Positions 1 to 6,410 of a DNA stretch of 8,402 bases are shown here, in pieces. The position numbers were made by a program, and so were the translations under genes. Under the pieces are notes generated by a model, which worked only from the letters and a program-made list of their open reading frames with translations, was not told the origin of the DNA and ran no database searches. Source of the DNA: an uncultured Eubacteriales bacterium (GTDB lineage Bacteria; Bacillota; Clostridia; Lachnospirales; Lachnospiraceae); NCBI GenBank assembly GCA_900321525.1, contig ONWL01000113.1, positions 1 to 8,402 of the forward strand. The letters are read 5' to 3'. Each line of letters starts with the position of its first letter. The stretch's first letter is position 1.

Positions 1-1138
1 CTACCACCTGACCATTTCGATAAAAGACCCGTGGAATGCGCTTTCCCACATCACAGACAAATTCATAATGGAAGGTTCCTGCCAGTTCTGCCAGTTCTTC
101 CACTGTAATCTGCTCTGTACCTTCTGTTCCAACCAATGTGACCAGATCCCCTTCCTGTACATCATGGATTTCTGTCACATCCACCATAAACTGATCCATG
201 CAGACTCTGCCACAAATGGGAGCCTTCTGTCCGCGAATCAGTACATAACCTCGATTGGACAGATTTCTTGGATACCCATCTCCATATCCAACGGGTATGG
301 TGGCCAGTCTCATTTCTTTGGGTGCAGTAAAGGTACCTCCATACCCCACCTCTGCGCCTGCTGGAATGGTCTTGATATAAGAAACCTCACTGTACAAAGA
401 CATGACTGGACGAAGCGGTACTCGCTCCTTCTGCACTTCATCAGAAGGATACATGCCATACAGACTGATGCCGCATCTAACCATATCCATATTTGCCTGT
501 GGTAAATCCACGATTCCTGCACTGTTTGAGCAGTGGCAAACCTGTACCGGTATACCCGCTGCTTTGACACCATCACACACAGAACGGAATTGCTCTACCT
601 GTGCCAGTGCCCTTGTCTTATCTGTCTCATCTGCCGTTGCCATATGTGTGAAAATCCCCTCTATTACAATATGAGGCAACTGTGCCATGCGCAAAATTTC
701 TGCAATACTTTCCTCAGATGGTGCCATCCCAATCCGATTCATACCTGTATCAATTTTTATATGTATCAAAGCATCTTTTCCCAGACGACAGGCTATTTCG
801 GATAACCGCTTTGCTCTGTCATACTGGAAAATAGCAGGACGGATGTCATATGTTACCATTTCTTCATAACATACAGGATTCACAGAGCCAAGCACCAGAA
901 TCGGTTTTCCAATTCCGTGCCTGCGCAAAATGACTCCTTCTTCCATGGTGGCCACTCCATATCCCCACACCAACGGGTCTATCGTTTTGGCAATTGCCAC
1001 TGCCCCATGTCCATATCCATCTGCCTTAATGATGCCACACAGCTTTGTGCCCGGCGCTACATTGTGAGCCATACTCCTCATATTGTAATCAATGGCATCC
1101 AAATCAATGTTTGCATGCACTCTTGTGTACTGTTTCAT
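1..1138 (-). CDS. alr: Alanine racemase (3' end cut by window edge)
   Basis: PLP-dependent cytoplasmic enzyme interconverting L- and D-alanine, supplying D-Ala for peptidoglycan. The 379 visible codons are open with no stop, so the last few codons lie beyond position 1. The protein begins MKQYTRVHANIDLDAIDYN. The PLP-binding lysine is K38 in IKADGYGHGA, the substrate lysine region is K128 in HIKIDTGMNRIG, the second catalytic base is Y266 in VGYGGTFTA, and later blocks are VGYGDGYPR (283-291) and CGRVCMDQFMVDVT (309-322). The numbering matches the classic Bacillus-type enzyme (K39, Y265), so nearly all of the roughly 380 residues are present. The C-terminus KRIPRVFYRNGQVV is close to the usual family end. 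The start at 1138 follows AAAGGA at a sensible distance. It lies 45 bp downstream of nnr on the same strand and is probably cotranscribed, an arrangement common in Firmicutes. No frameshift seen. Confidence 0.97.
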   Translation of the reverse strand, partial: MKQYTRVHANIDLDAIDYNMRSMAHNVAPGTKLCGIIKADGYGHGAVAIAKTIDPLVWGYGVATMEEGVILRRHGIGKPILVLGSVNPVCYEEMVTYDIRPAIFQYDRAKRLSEIACRLGKDALIHIKIDTGMNRIGMAPSEESIAEILRMAQLPHIVIEGIFTHMATADETDKTRALAQVEQFRSVCDGVKAAGIPVQVCHCSNSAGIVDLPQANMDMVRCGISLYGMYPSDEVQKERVPLRPVMSLYSEVSYIKTIPAGAEVGYGGTFTAPKEMRLATIPVGYGDGYPRNLSNRGYVLIRGQKAPICGRVCMDQFMVDVTEIHDVQEGDLVTLVGTEGTEQITVEELAELAGTFHYEFVCDVGKRIPRVFYRNGQVV

Positions 1139-1183
1139 ATTCTTTTCCTTTCTGTCTGCTTTTTGCTTTTTTCGTACAGCAGC

Positions 1184-2686
1184 TCACTCCGGATGCTGTA
1201 CCAAAAGTCCGAACAATGCCCGAACCAGATCTGTCGCCAACAGACTGTAGCTTCCCTTTTCTGCCTGTACCGCATCCCCTGCCAATCCGTGGAGGTATAC
1301 TCCCAGGCAGGCTGCCTCATGACAGGACCGTTTTTGTGCCACCAAACCGACAATGATTCCGGTCAACACATCTCCACTGCCTCCTTTGGCCATCGCCTGA
1401 TTTCCAGACACATTCACATACAAGGGTTCTCCCCCCGTACATACAATGGTTCTGGCATCCTTGCACACCACCGTTGCATGCCATTTACTACCCAGTATGT
1501 CGACCTCTGCCAGAAGATTTTCCTGTAATCGTTCAACCGAGATGTTCGTCAATCGACTCAATTCTCCCAGATGAGGGGTAAGAATACAGTTTTCACCAAG
1601 CAGTGTCTGCCACCCGGGATTTTCTGCCAACAAATTCAATGCATCTGCATCCAATACAAGAGGACATCTGCGGTGTCTCAACATGGTATGCAGCAGCCTT
1701 CCTGCCCCATCTCCTGTTCCAAGCCCCGGACCAACTGCTGCAACCGTTGCCCATTCCATACACTGCTCTACTTGTGTCTCCAGATTGGTTTCATCCCATA
1801 TGGTTAGAATGGCTTCCGGCAGCAGTGTCTGCAAAATTGTCCGGTTTTCTTCCACCGTCAAAATTCGTACCAATCCTGCACCAACACTGTATGCCGCATA
1901 GGCACTGAGATAGGCGGCTCCCGCCATGTTTTTCCCGCCGGCCGCAATCAGTACTCTTCCGAAGGTGCCCTTATTGCTATAAGCCGGACGGACAGGCAGC
2001 CGGCGCAGATCGCCGGGTTCGAACCTTACCGCCTTAGGGTTCACCGCTGCTGCTGCACACTCTGGAAAGCCAATATCCACAGTCTCTACCATACCACTAT
2101 ATTCTGTCCCTGGATATAAGATACTACCTAACTTTTCGCTGCCAAATGCAATGGTTCGATAGGCTTTTATACAAACCCCCAAAATTTTTCCCGTATCGGC
2201 ATGAATTCCGGAACTGATATCCACTGCATAAATATGCCGGACGTTTGCATTGCATTCCTGTATACAATCTGCAAATATCCCTTCTACCGGTCTGGACAAG
2301 CCAATGCCAAAAATGCCATCCACTGCTGCGCCTGCATTCGGCACGCATCCCTGCTCAAATTTTTCTATCCGAATCCCCATCTGCTCTAAAATATGCTTCT
2401 GCATTTGCCATTCCACAGTTCCATGAGAATCCTCCCCCACTTGTAAGACTTTTAGATTGCGCCATCCCTGTTGCCATAAAATGCGTGCTGCCGCCAGTGC
2501 ATCTGCGCCATTGTTACCACAGCCTGCTGCAATTACAATTTTCTCTGTCCGCTCTTCCTCTCTCATGACCGCCTGGGCCACTGCCAGTGCAGCACGTTCC
2601 ATTAATACCACAGATGGTATCCCTACCTGTTGGATGGTATACCAGTCTATTTCTTTTGCTTCTTCCCCTGTCAATACATAACGCAT
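1184..2686 (-). CDS. nnr: Bifunctional NAD(P)HX epimerase / ADP-dependent NAD(P)HX dehydratase
   Basis: Metabolite-repair enzyme of 500 residues. The N-terminal YjeF_N domain (about 1-215) epimerises hydrated NAD(P)H, and the C-terminal ribokinase-like domain (about 225-495) dehydrates (S)-NAD(P)HX using ADP or ATP. Visible N-terminal motifs are MERAALAVAQAV (29-40), GCGNNGADA (55-63), VDGIFGIGLSRPVEG (122-136) and VDISSG (155-160). C-terminal motifs are NKGTFGRVLIAAG (238-250), GPGLGTGDG (319-327), LDADALNLLA (345-354), LTPHLGELSRLT (369-380) and the nucleotide-binding GNQAMAKGGSGDVLTG (428-443). I chose the start at 2686 because AGAGGAG lies just upstream and the family begins near MRYVLTGEEAKEID; an in-frame ATG at 2752 would add 22 residues that do not look like the family. 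The GNNGGDG motif is changed to GNNGADA and the usual KGA of the dehydratase reads KDA (409-411). Both domains otherwise look intact. alr follows 45 bp downstream. Confidence 0.97.
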   Translation of the reverse strand: MRYVLTGEEAKEIDWYTIQQVGIPSVVLMERAALAVAQAVMREEERTEKIVIAAGCGNNGADALAAARILWQQGWRNLKVLQVGEDSHGTVEWQMQKHILEQMGIRIEKFEQGCVPNAGAAVDGIFGIGLSRPVEGIFADCIQECNANVRHIYAVDISSGIHADTGKILGVCIKAYRTIAFGSEKLGSILYPGTEYSGMVETVDIGFPECAAAAVNPKAVRFEPGDLRRLPVRPAYSNKGTFGRVLIAAGGKNMAGAAYLSAYAAYSVGAGLVRILTVEENRTILQTLLPEAILTIWDETNLETQVEQCMEWATVAAVGPGLGTGDGAGRLLHTMLRHRRCPLVLDADALNLLAENPGWQTLLGENCILTPHLGELSRLTNISVERLQENLLAEVDILGSKWHATVVCKDARTIVCTGGEPLYVNVSGNQAMAKGGSGDVLTGIIVGLVAQKRSCHEAACLGVYLHGLAGDAVQAEKGSYSLLATDLVRALFGLLVQHPE

Positions 2687-2780
2687 TCTGTCATCTCCTC
2701 TGAAAAATTTTCTGATATGCAGACTGTTTCTGCTCTGCTCAAAGAGTTTCACAATTACCTATTATCCCTTAATTGTACAA

Positions 2781-2809
2781 CTTATCATTTCGCATCATCC
2801 AGATTTCAA
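2781..2809 (-). promoter_or_regulatory. Possible nnr-alr promoter
   Basis: On the minus strand TTGAAA (2809-2804) is separated by 17 nt from GATAAG (2786-2781), about 95 nt before the nnr start codon. The -10 matches the consensus at only four of six positions, so this is a weak candidate chosen from spacing. I see no clearly better sigma-A match nearer nnr. Confidence 0.3.
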
Positions 2810-2823
2810 TTTATAAAATAATT

Positions 2824-2852
2824 CGTAACTGTTCAGTACCCTCACAGTTACG
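2824..2852. repeat. Dispersed hairpin repeat, copy 1
   Basis: Perfect 9-bp inverted repeat, CGTAACTGT (2824-2832) and ACAGTTACG (2844-2852), around an 11-nt loop. The same stem and loop length recur at 5342-5370 with the outermost pair changed from C:G to T:A, which preserves pairing. It sits between divergent genes and just upstream of the proposed nnr promoter. Its function is unknown; a multi-copy intergenic element or a symmetric protein-binding site are both possible. Confidence 0.75.
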
Positions 2853-2897
2853 GGCAAAAATCCATTCCGAATCGACTCTGTCGTTTGTGTTTTTGCC
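2853..2897. repeat. Inverted repeat GGCAAAAA / TTTTTGCC
   Basis: Eight-base arms GGCAAAAA (2853-2860) and TTTTTGCC (2890-2897) enclose a smaller CGAC-TCT-GTCG hairpin (2873-2883). It begins one base after hairpin repeat copy 1, so the two form a compound palindromic block of about 74 bp. There is no U-tract after the stem on either strand, so it is not a normal intrinsic terminator. Confidence 0.5.
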
Positions 2898-3065
2898 TGC
2901 AAAACTGGAATGTGTACTGTTAAGTTTAGCACAACTTCTTTCCCTTGTGAACAGGTACACTCTGTTTTTTCTTAATTTTCTCTGTTATCATTTGCAAAAC
3001 AGGTGATTTTATCTTCATTTTCATGGAACTCTTTATAAAATTAAGTAAATTTGGAATTTTATGCA

Positions 3066-3094
3066 TTGCGAAAGTTGCTTTTTCCGTATATAAT
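3066..3094 (+). promoter_or_regulatory. Sigma-A promoter of citrate synthase
   Basis: TTGCGA (3066-3071), a 17-nt spacer and a perfect TATAAT (3089-3094). Transcription would start near 3101, giving an approximately 80-nt leader before the ATG at 3180. A hairpin, CGAGG (3104-3108) with CCTCG (3119-3123), extendable by GAA/TTC across a bulged T, would lie at the very 5' end of the message and might stabilise it. Confidence 0.8.
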
Positions 3095-3179
3095 AAATGG
3101 AATCGAGGTTTTTTTCTGCCTCGTTCAAATAGATCAGCATATTTACTACTATTCTGCCACTAATGAAAGGAGATCGCTT

Positions 3180-4631
3180 ATGACAACTTACAACAACAAT
3201 TCTGACACCACGAAGAAATACGAAGACATACTCGCAAAATTAACGGAATATTCTAAGCTTTCCGCACAGATCAACTTAAATTTGTACCAGGAGTATGATG
3301 TAAAACGTGGCCTTCGTGATGCCAACGGAAAGGGCGTATTAGCCGGTCTGACTGAAATTTCCGATGTATTGTCCACAGAGGTCAAGAATGGACAGACCTA
3401 TCCTGCTCTGGGCAGATTATATTATCAGGGATACAATATCAAAGATTTGATCAAGGGCACAGAAGGCAAGCGTTTTGCTTTTGAGGAAACCACTTTCCTG
3501 CTGCTGTTTGGCCAGCTGCCCAGCGAAACACAGTTTGCACTGTTTCAAAACATTCTGGCTGACATGAGAACCCTTCCGGAAACATTTGTCCGTGATATCA
3601 TCATGACAGCTCCTACAGAAAATATGATGAATGTGTTACAGCGTTGTATTCTCACTCTGTATACATACGACCAGAATCCAGATGATACCTCCATTGCCAA
3701 CGTATTGCGCCAGTGTCTGAGCCTGATCGCACTGTTCCCGCTGATCAGTGTATATGGCTATCATGTATATCGTCACTACCACTTGGGTAAAAGTTTGCTG
3801 ATTCGCAATCCCAAACCGGAGTTGTCTATTGCGGAAAACATTCTGCGTATGCTGCACATTGACGGCACTTATACAGAATTAGAGGCGCGTGTATTGGATG
3901 CGGCTCTCGTCCTTCATGCAGAACATGGCGGCGGTAATAACTCCACCTTTACCACCAATGTGGTGACTTCTACCGGTACCGATACCTATTCTGCCATTGC
4001 CGCTTCTCTTGGTTCTCTGAAAGGGCCAAAACATGGCGGTGCCAACATTAAAGTACAGCATATGTTCCAGGACATCAAAGAACATGTAACAGACTGGGAA
4101 GATATGAATGCATTGACCGATTATCTGAATGCCATTTTGGACAAAAAGGCTTTTGACAATGCCGGACTGATTTATGGTATGGGACATGCAGTCTACTCTC
4201 TGTCCGATCCAAGAGCAGATGTCTTAAAGGGATATGCCCGTGCCTTGTCCGCAGAAAAAGGCTTAGAGCGGGAATTCCAGTTATATGAGAATGTCGAGCG
4301 GATTGCCAAAGATCTGATCACAAGCAGAAGAAATGTATTCAAGCCTGTTTGTGCAAATGTAGACTTCTACAGCGGTTTTGTATACACCATGCTAGGACTG
4401 CCAGAAGAGTTGTTCACCCCTATGTTTGCCATCTCCCGAATTTCCGGTTGGAGTGCACACCGCATTGAAGAACTGGTCAGCGGTGGCAAGATCATCCGTC
4501 CAGCTTACAAGTATGTAGGACACCATACCAAATACCGCCCTATGGAGGAGCGTGACTGGGAATTGAACTTCAAGGAAGGGGGAAAGAACCGTCCTAAGAC
4601 CAAAGAAGAGGAAGAAGAGGAAAATCTGTAA
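3180..4631 (+). CDS. gltA: Citrate synthase
   Basis: Condenses oxaloacetate and acetyl-CoA to citrate, in the cytoplasm, feeding the oxidative branch toward 2-oxoglutarate and glutamate. The protein has 483 residues. The three catalytic residues are recognisable: H285 in GPKHGGAN, H336 in GMGHAVY and D395 in VDFYSGF, matching H264, H305 and D362 of the E. coli enzyme. Other family blocks are LHAEHGGGNNSTFT (245-258) and RISGWSAHRIEEL (420-432). The HRVY arginine of many citrate synthases is alanine here (A337). An approximately 40-residue N-terminal extension precedes the core, and the tail ends in a run of six glutamates. The start at 3180 is set by AGGAG seven bases upstream; an in-frame ATG at 3051 lies ahead of the promoter and is rejected. 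The gene appears monocistronic, between its own promoter and the terminator at 4673. A methylcitrate synthase activity cannot be excluded. Confidence 0.96.
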   Translation: MTTYNNNSDTTKKYEDILAKLTEYSKLSAQINLNLYQEYDVKRGLRDANGKGVLAGLTEISDVLSTEVKNGQTYPALGRLYYQGYNIKDLIKGTEGKRFAFEETTFLLLFGQLPSETQFALFQNILADMRTLPETFVRDIIMTAPTENMMNVLQRCILTLYTYDQNPDDTSIANVLRQCLSLIALFPLISVYGYHVYRHYHLGKSLLIRNPKPELSIAENILRMLHIDGTYTELEARVLDAALVLHAEHGGGNNSTFTTNVVTSTGTDTYSAIAASLGSLKGPKHGGANIKVQHMFQDIKEHVTDWEDMNALTDYLNAILDKKAFDNAGLIYGMGHAVYSLSDPRADVLKGYARALSAEKGLEREFQLYENVERIAKDLITSRRNVFKPVCANVDFYSGFVYTMLGLPEELFTPMFAISRISGWSAHRIEELVSGGKIIRPAYKYVGHHTKYRPMEERDWELNFKEGGKNRPKTKEEEEEENL

Positions 4632-4672
4632 AACAGATATTACCTGCCGATGACAATTCTCTAAACATAACA

Positions 4673-4718
4673 AAAGGATATTCTGGCTTGTTCCATTTCG
4701 CCGGAATATCCTTTCTTT
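4673..4718. terminator. Bidirectional intrinsic terminator
   Basis: A 15-bp stem, 4673-4687 with 4700-4714, containing one T/G mismatch and a 12-nt loop. On the plus strand it is followed by a T-rich stretch (ending citrate synthase); on the minus strand the same stem ends in CCTTTTG (ending the CarD-family gene). It is well placed between the two convergent genes. Confidence 0.9.
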
Positions 4719-4731
4719 GCTCTGATTTCTA

Positions 4732-5241
4732 TTATAAAATACTTTGTTTCAACAGTTCCTCTAACATCTCCTCCACCTGCGACTTATCCTGCTCCAGTAC
4801 CACTGCAAGTTCTCCACAAAGCTTATCCATTGCATTTTTCAGATAACGCTCATTGGTGGCAGTCATCTTCTTCCCCTGCTGTTGACGCATCAGGCGCTCA
4901 TAGGTCAGTGTCTTGATGACCTTCATCCATTCTACACATTCTCCTGACTGTACTGCAACCTTGCACTGTTCCTCTAACTGCTTTTTGTCACTTGTAGAAA
5001 TCGGTTCCAGATGAGAAGTTTCTTTCAGCAGGCTGTTGGCCTCAGCTTTCGTCAAAATCGGTCTACGCAGCAACTTCACATTTTCTACCGAACTGTATAC
5101 CGTACCACTGTTTTCATAGACTGGCTTTAAGATGTAATACATGCGTGGCTCTTCTCCACCCGGTACATCCATCATCGTTGTTCCTTCTACTTTGCACACA
5201 CCATAACAACTGTAAGAAATATAATCACCCTCTGCAAACAT
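4732..5241 (-). CDS. CarD-family transcriptional regulator
   Basis: A 169-residue CarD/CdnL/TRCF-like protein. The N-terminal RNA-polymerase-interacting domain (about 1-62) shows the family opening MFAEGDYISYSCYGVCKVEG and the block YYILKPVYENSGTVYSSVEN (36-55), ending KLLRRPIL. The remainder (about 65-169) is predicted helical and charged, with an ECVEWMKVIKTL segment (101-112) like the helical DNA-contacting half of CarD. Family members bind the RNA polymerase beta subunit and stabilise or modulate open complexes, often at rRNA promoters; the exact targets here are unknown. The start at 5241 fits the family and has GGAGGG five bases upstream. An in-frame ATG at 5304, preceded by GGAG, would add 21 residues not typical of the family. 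It follows rex on the same strand across 336 bp with its own likely promoter, and shares a terminator with citrate synthase. Confidence 0.92.
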   Translation of the reverse strand: MFAEGDYISYSCYGVCKVEGTTMMDVPGGEEPRMYYILKPVYENSGTVYSSVENVKLLRRPILTKAEANSLLKETSHLEPISTSDKKQLEEQCKVAVQSGECVEWMKVIKTLTYERLMRQQQGKKMTATNERYLKNAMDKLCGELAVVLEQDKSQVEEMLEELLKQSIL

Positions 5242-5341
5242 ACAAACCCTCCATACTGGAGCAACCTTGCGGATGCGAAAGCCAGTAACGGACTTTACGA
5301 TCATTTGGGGCTCCGAGCCAAATTCTCTGCAAAAATAATCC

Positions 5342-5370
5342 TGTAACTGTTTGTTCCTCTCACAGTTACA
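5342..5370. repeat. Dispersed hairpin repeat, copy 2
   Basis: TGTAACTGT (5342-5350) and ACAGTTACA (5362-5370) form a perfect 9-bp stem with an 11-nt loop. The eight inner stem bases are identical to copy 1 at 2824-2852, while the outer pair is T:A instead of C:G. If the promoter at 5382-5409 is correct, this hairpin lies within the first roughly 35 nt of the CarD-family transcript. Confidence 0.75.
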
Positions 5371-5381
5371 CTACCATTTTT

Positions 5382-5409
5382 ATTGTAGCAAAAAAAATGC
5401 TTCTTTGTA
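5382..5409 (-). promoter_or_regulatory. Likely promoter of the CarD-family gene
   Basis: The minus strand reads TGCTACAAT, an extended -10 (TGN plus TACAAT at 5387-5382). The -35 is weak: CTTACA ending at 5406 would give an 18-nt spacer. Transcription would begin near 5375, leaving a leader of about 134 nt before 5241. Confidence 0.6.
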
Positions 5410-5497
5410 AGCAAAATCGGATACTTCCAAAAAAATCTGTCGTTATCTCCAAATTTATATCAGGTACTATTTGTGCAAATTGAATCATCAAATTTCC

Positions 5498-5536
5498 AAA
5501 AAATACAGTGTTACTCGTCTGCATAGCGCAAGTAAC
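5498..5536 (-). terminator. Weak rex terminator candidate
   Basis: On the minus strand GTTACTTG (5536-5529) pairs with CGAGTAAC (5517-5510), including one wobble, around an 11-nt loop. Six T follow at 5503-5498 after a 6-nt gap. The stem is AT-rich and the U-tract is displaced, so readthrough into the downstream gene is possible. Confidence 0.4.
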
Positions 5537-5577
5537 GATTTCATTTCGATAGGTATCAAGTTTCAGAAAACATAATG

Positions 5578-6222
5578 TTACTCGTCCATACGTTTTGTTT
5601 CACTGGACAATCGATAGGAAAGACGCATCAAACTGTCTGACAAATGCACACTCTCTACCATCACATCATCTGGTACATTCAAATCTGTATGAGCAAAATT
5701 CCAGATTGCCTTAATGCCATAAGAAACCAGTCGGTCTGCCATCTCTCCTGCCTGTCCCTTTGGAATGGTCAATGCTGCAATTTGCACCTGTTCTTTCTCA
5801 ATAACATGCTGTAACTCCTCCAAAGGGTACACTGGAATCCCCCGCACTGTCATACCAATCAAACGGGGATTGATGTCAAACATGCCTTTAATAATAAAAC
5901 CACGTTTTTCAAAATTTGTATAATTGGTCAGTGCCTGTCCCAGATTTCCTGCACCCACAATGATCACATGATGCTTCTGATCCAATCCCAGAATTTTTCC
6001 AATCTCTGTATAAAGATACGCTACATTATATCCATACCCTTGTTGCCCAAATCCCCCAAAATTATTCAGATCCTGACGGATTTGGGAAGCAGTGACCTTC
6101 ATACGCTCACTGAGTTCACCTGAAGAAATTCGCTCAATTCCTTCTTCCAACAATTCCCCTAAATATCGGTAATAACGTGGCAGACGTTTAATGACTGCCC
6201 TTGATATTTCTTTATGTTCCAT
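5578..6222 (-). CDS. rex: Redox-sensing transcriptional repressor Rex
   Basis: Homodimeric repressor that senses the NADH/NAD+ ratio: NADH releases it from operators upstream of fermentation and respiration genes. The 214 residues match the usual family length. The N-terminal winged helix (about 1-80) includes PRYYRYLGEL (15-24) and the recognition region ASQIRQDLNNFGGFGQQGYGY (45-65). The Rossmann domain starts at HHVIIVGAGNLGQAL (84-98), with the glycine-rich NAD-binding loop intact, followed by the acidic FDINP (115-119). The C-terminal part contains IWNFAHTDLNVP (173-184), and the final helix includes LSDSLMRLSYRL. The start at 6222 follows GAGGA closely. A consensus promoter about 250 bp upstream implies a long structured leader. 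rex is divergent from pyrC. No defect is seen. Confidence 0.97.
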   Translation of the reverse strand: MEHKEISRAVIKRLPRYYRYLGELLEEGIERISSGELSERMKVTASQIRQDLNNFGGFGQQGYGYNVAYLYTEIGKILGLDQKHHVIIVGAGNLGQALTNYTNFEKRGFIIKGMFDINPRLIGMTVRGIPVYPLEELQHVIEKEQVQIAALTIPKGQAGEMADRLVSYGIKAIWNFAHTDLNVPDDVMVESVHLSDSLMRLSYRLSSETKRMDE

Positions 6223-6256
6223 CTTTTCCTCGTCCCAGACACACTAATACTTTCTA

Positions 6257-6339
6257 TTTGATACAAAATGTTCGGGGTCAACTTGATTCCGCTTCGCTAC
6301 ATCTTGCTGTGGCTTATCGCCACATGAACTTGTATCAAA
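6257..6339. repeat. 10-bp inverted repeat flanking repeat copy A
   Basis: TTTGATACAA (6257-6266) and TTGTATCAAA (6330-6339) are perfect inverted copies 63 bp apart and bracket repeat copy A. In the rex transcript they could close a long hairpin; as DNA they resemble terminal inverted repeats of a very small element. Copy B carries TTGTGTCAAA instead and lacks the partner. Confidence 0.6.
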
Positions 6340-6410
6340 AAACCGAGCCAACGCAATTCCGCTTCGCTACATCTTGCTGTGGCTTGTCGCCACATGAACT
6401 TGTGTCAAAA
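6286..6410. repeat. Tandem repeat, period 70 nt, two 55-nt copies
   Basis: Copy A (6286-6340) and copy B (6356-6410) are identical at 53 of 55 positions, with differences A/G at 6316/6386 and 6334/6404. Each copy contains a TGTGGC/GCCACA hairpin with a 5-nt loop (6308-6324 and 6378-6394); one difference falls in the loop, leaving the stem intact. The period is not a multiple of three. The array lies in the proposed rex leader, so it would be transcribed on the minus strand. Similarity fades into the 15-nt spacer, where CAAC is shared. Confidence 0.9.

Larger units (their letters stand above)
2687..3179. other. Divergent intergenic region nnr / citrate synthase
   Basis: 493 bp without a convincing gene; it is AT-rich. 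From left to right it holds the nnr ribosome binding site and a weak minus promoter, a dispersed hairpin repeat (2824-2852), an abutting long inverted repeat (2853-2897), a Rex-like half palindrome (2917-2934), a small AACAG/CTGTT hairpin followed by six T (2950-2970), and the strong plus-strand promoter and leader of citrate synthase. Short open frames here have no ribosome binding site or family resemblance. Confidence 0.8.
5242..5577. other. Intergenic region between rex and the CarD-family gene
   Basis: 336 bp. Reading along the minus strand it holds a weak terminator-like hairpin after rex, an AT-rich stretch, an extended -10 promoter, hairpin repeat copy 2 and a leader of about 130 nt before the CarD-family start codon. 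One 52-codon frame on the minus strand (5524-5366) has no ribosome binding site and is not annotated as a gene. Confidence 0.75.

Noticed and set aside
917..1528. 203-codon open frame on the plus strand
   Set aside because: It lies antisense to alr and nnr, both with clear catalytic motifs, and its translation has no recognisable domain or ribosome binding site.
2950..2970. Intrinsic terminator on the plus strand upstream of citrate synthase
   Set aside because: AACAG/CTGTT plus six T resembles one, but the stem is only 5 bp and no plus-strand gene precedes it.
3051..3179. 43-residue N-terminal extension of citrate synthase
   Set aside because: It would begin upstream of the strong TTGCGA-17-TATAAT promoter and has no family resemblance; AGGAG precedes the ATG at 3180.
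5366..5524. 52-codon minus-strand frame between rex and the CarD-family gene
   Set aside because: No ribosome binding site, an overlap with the proposed terminator, promoter and hairpin repeat, and no family resemblance.
6286..6410. CRISPR array
   Set aside because: Only two repeats, 55 nt long with a 15-nt spacer, and no cas genes nearby; the dimensions do not fit.
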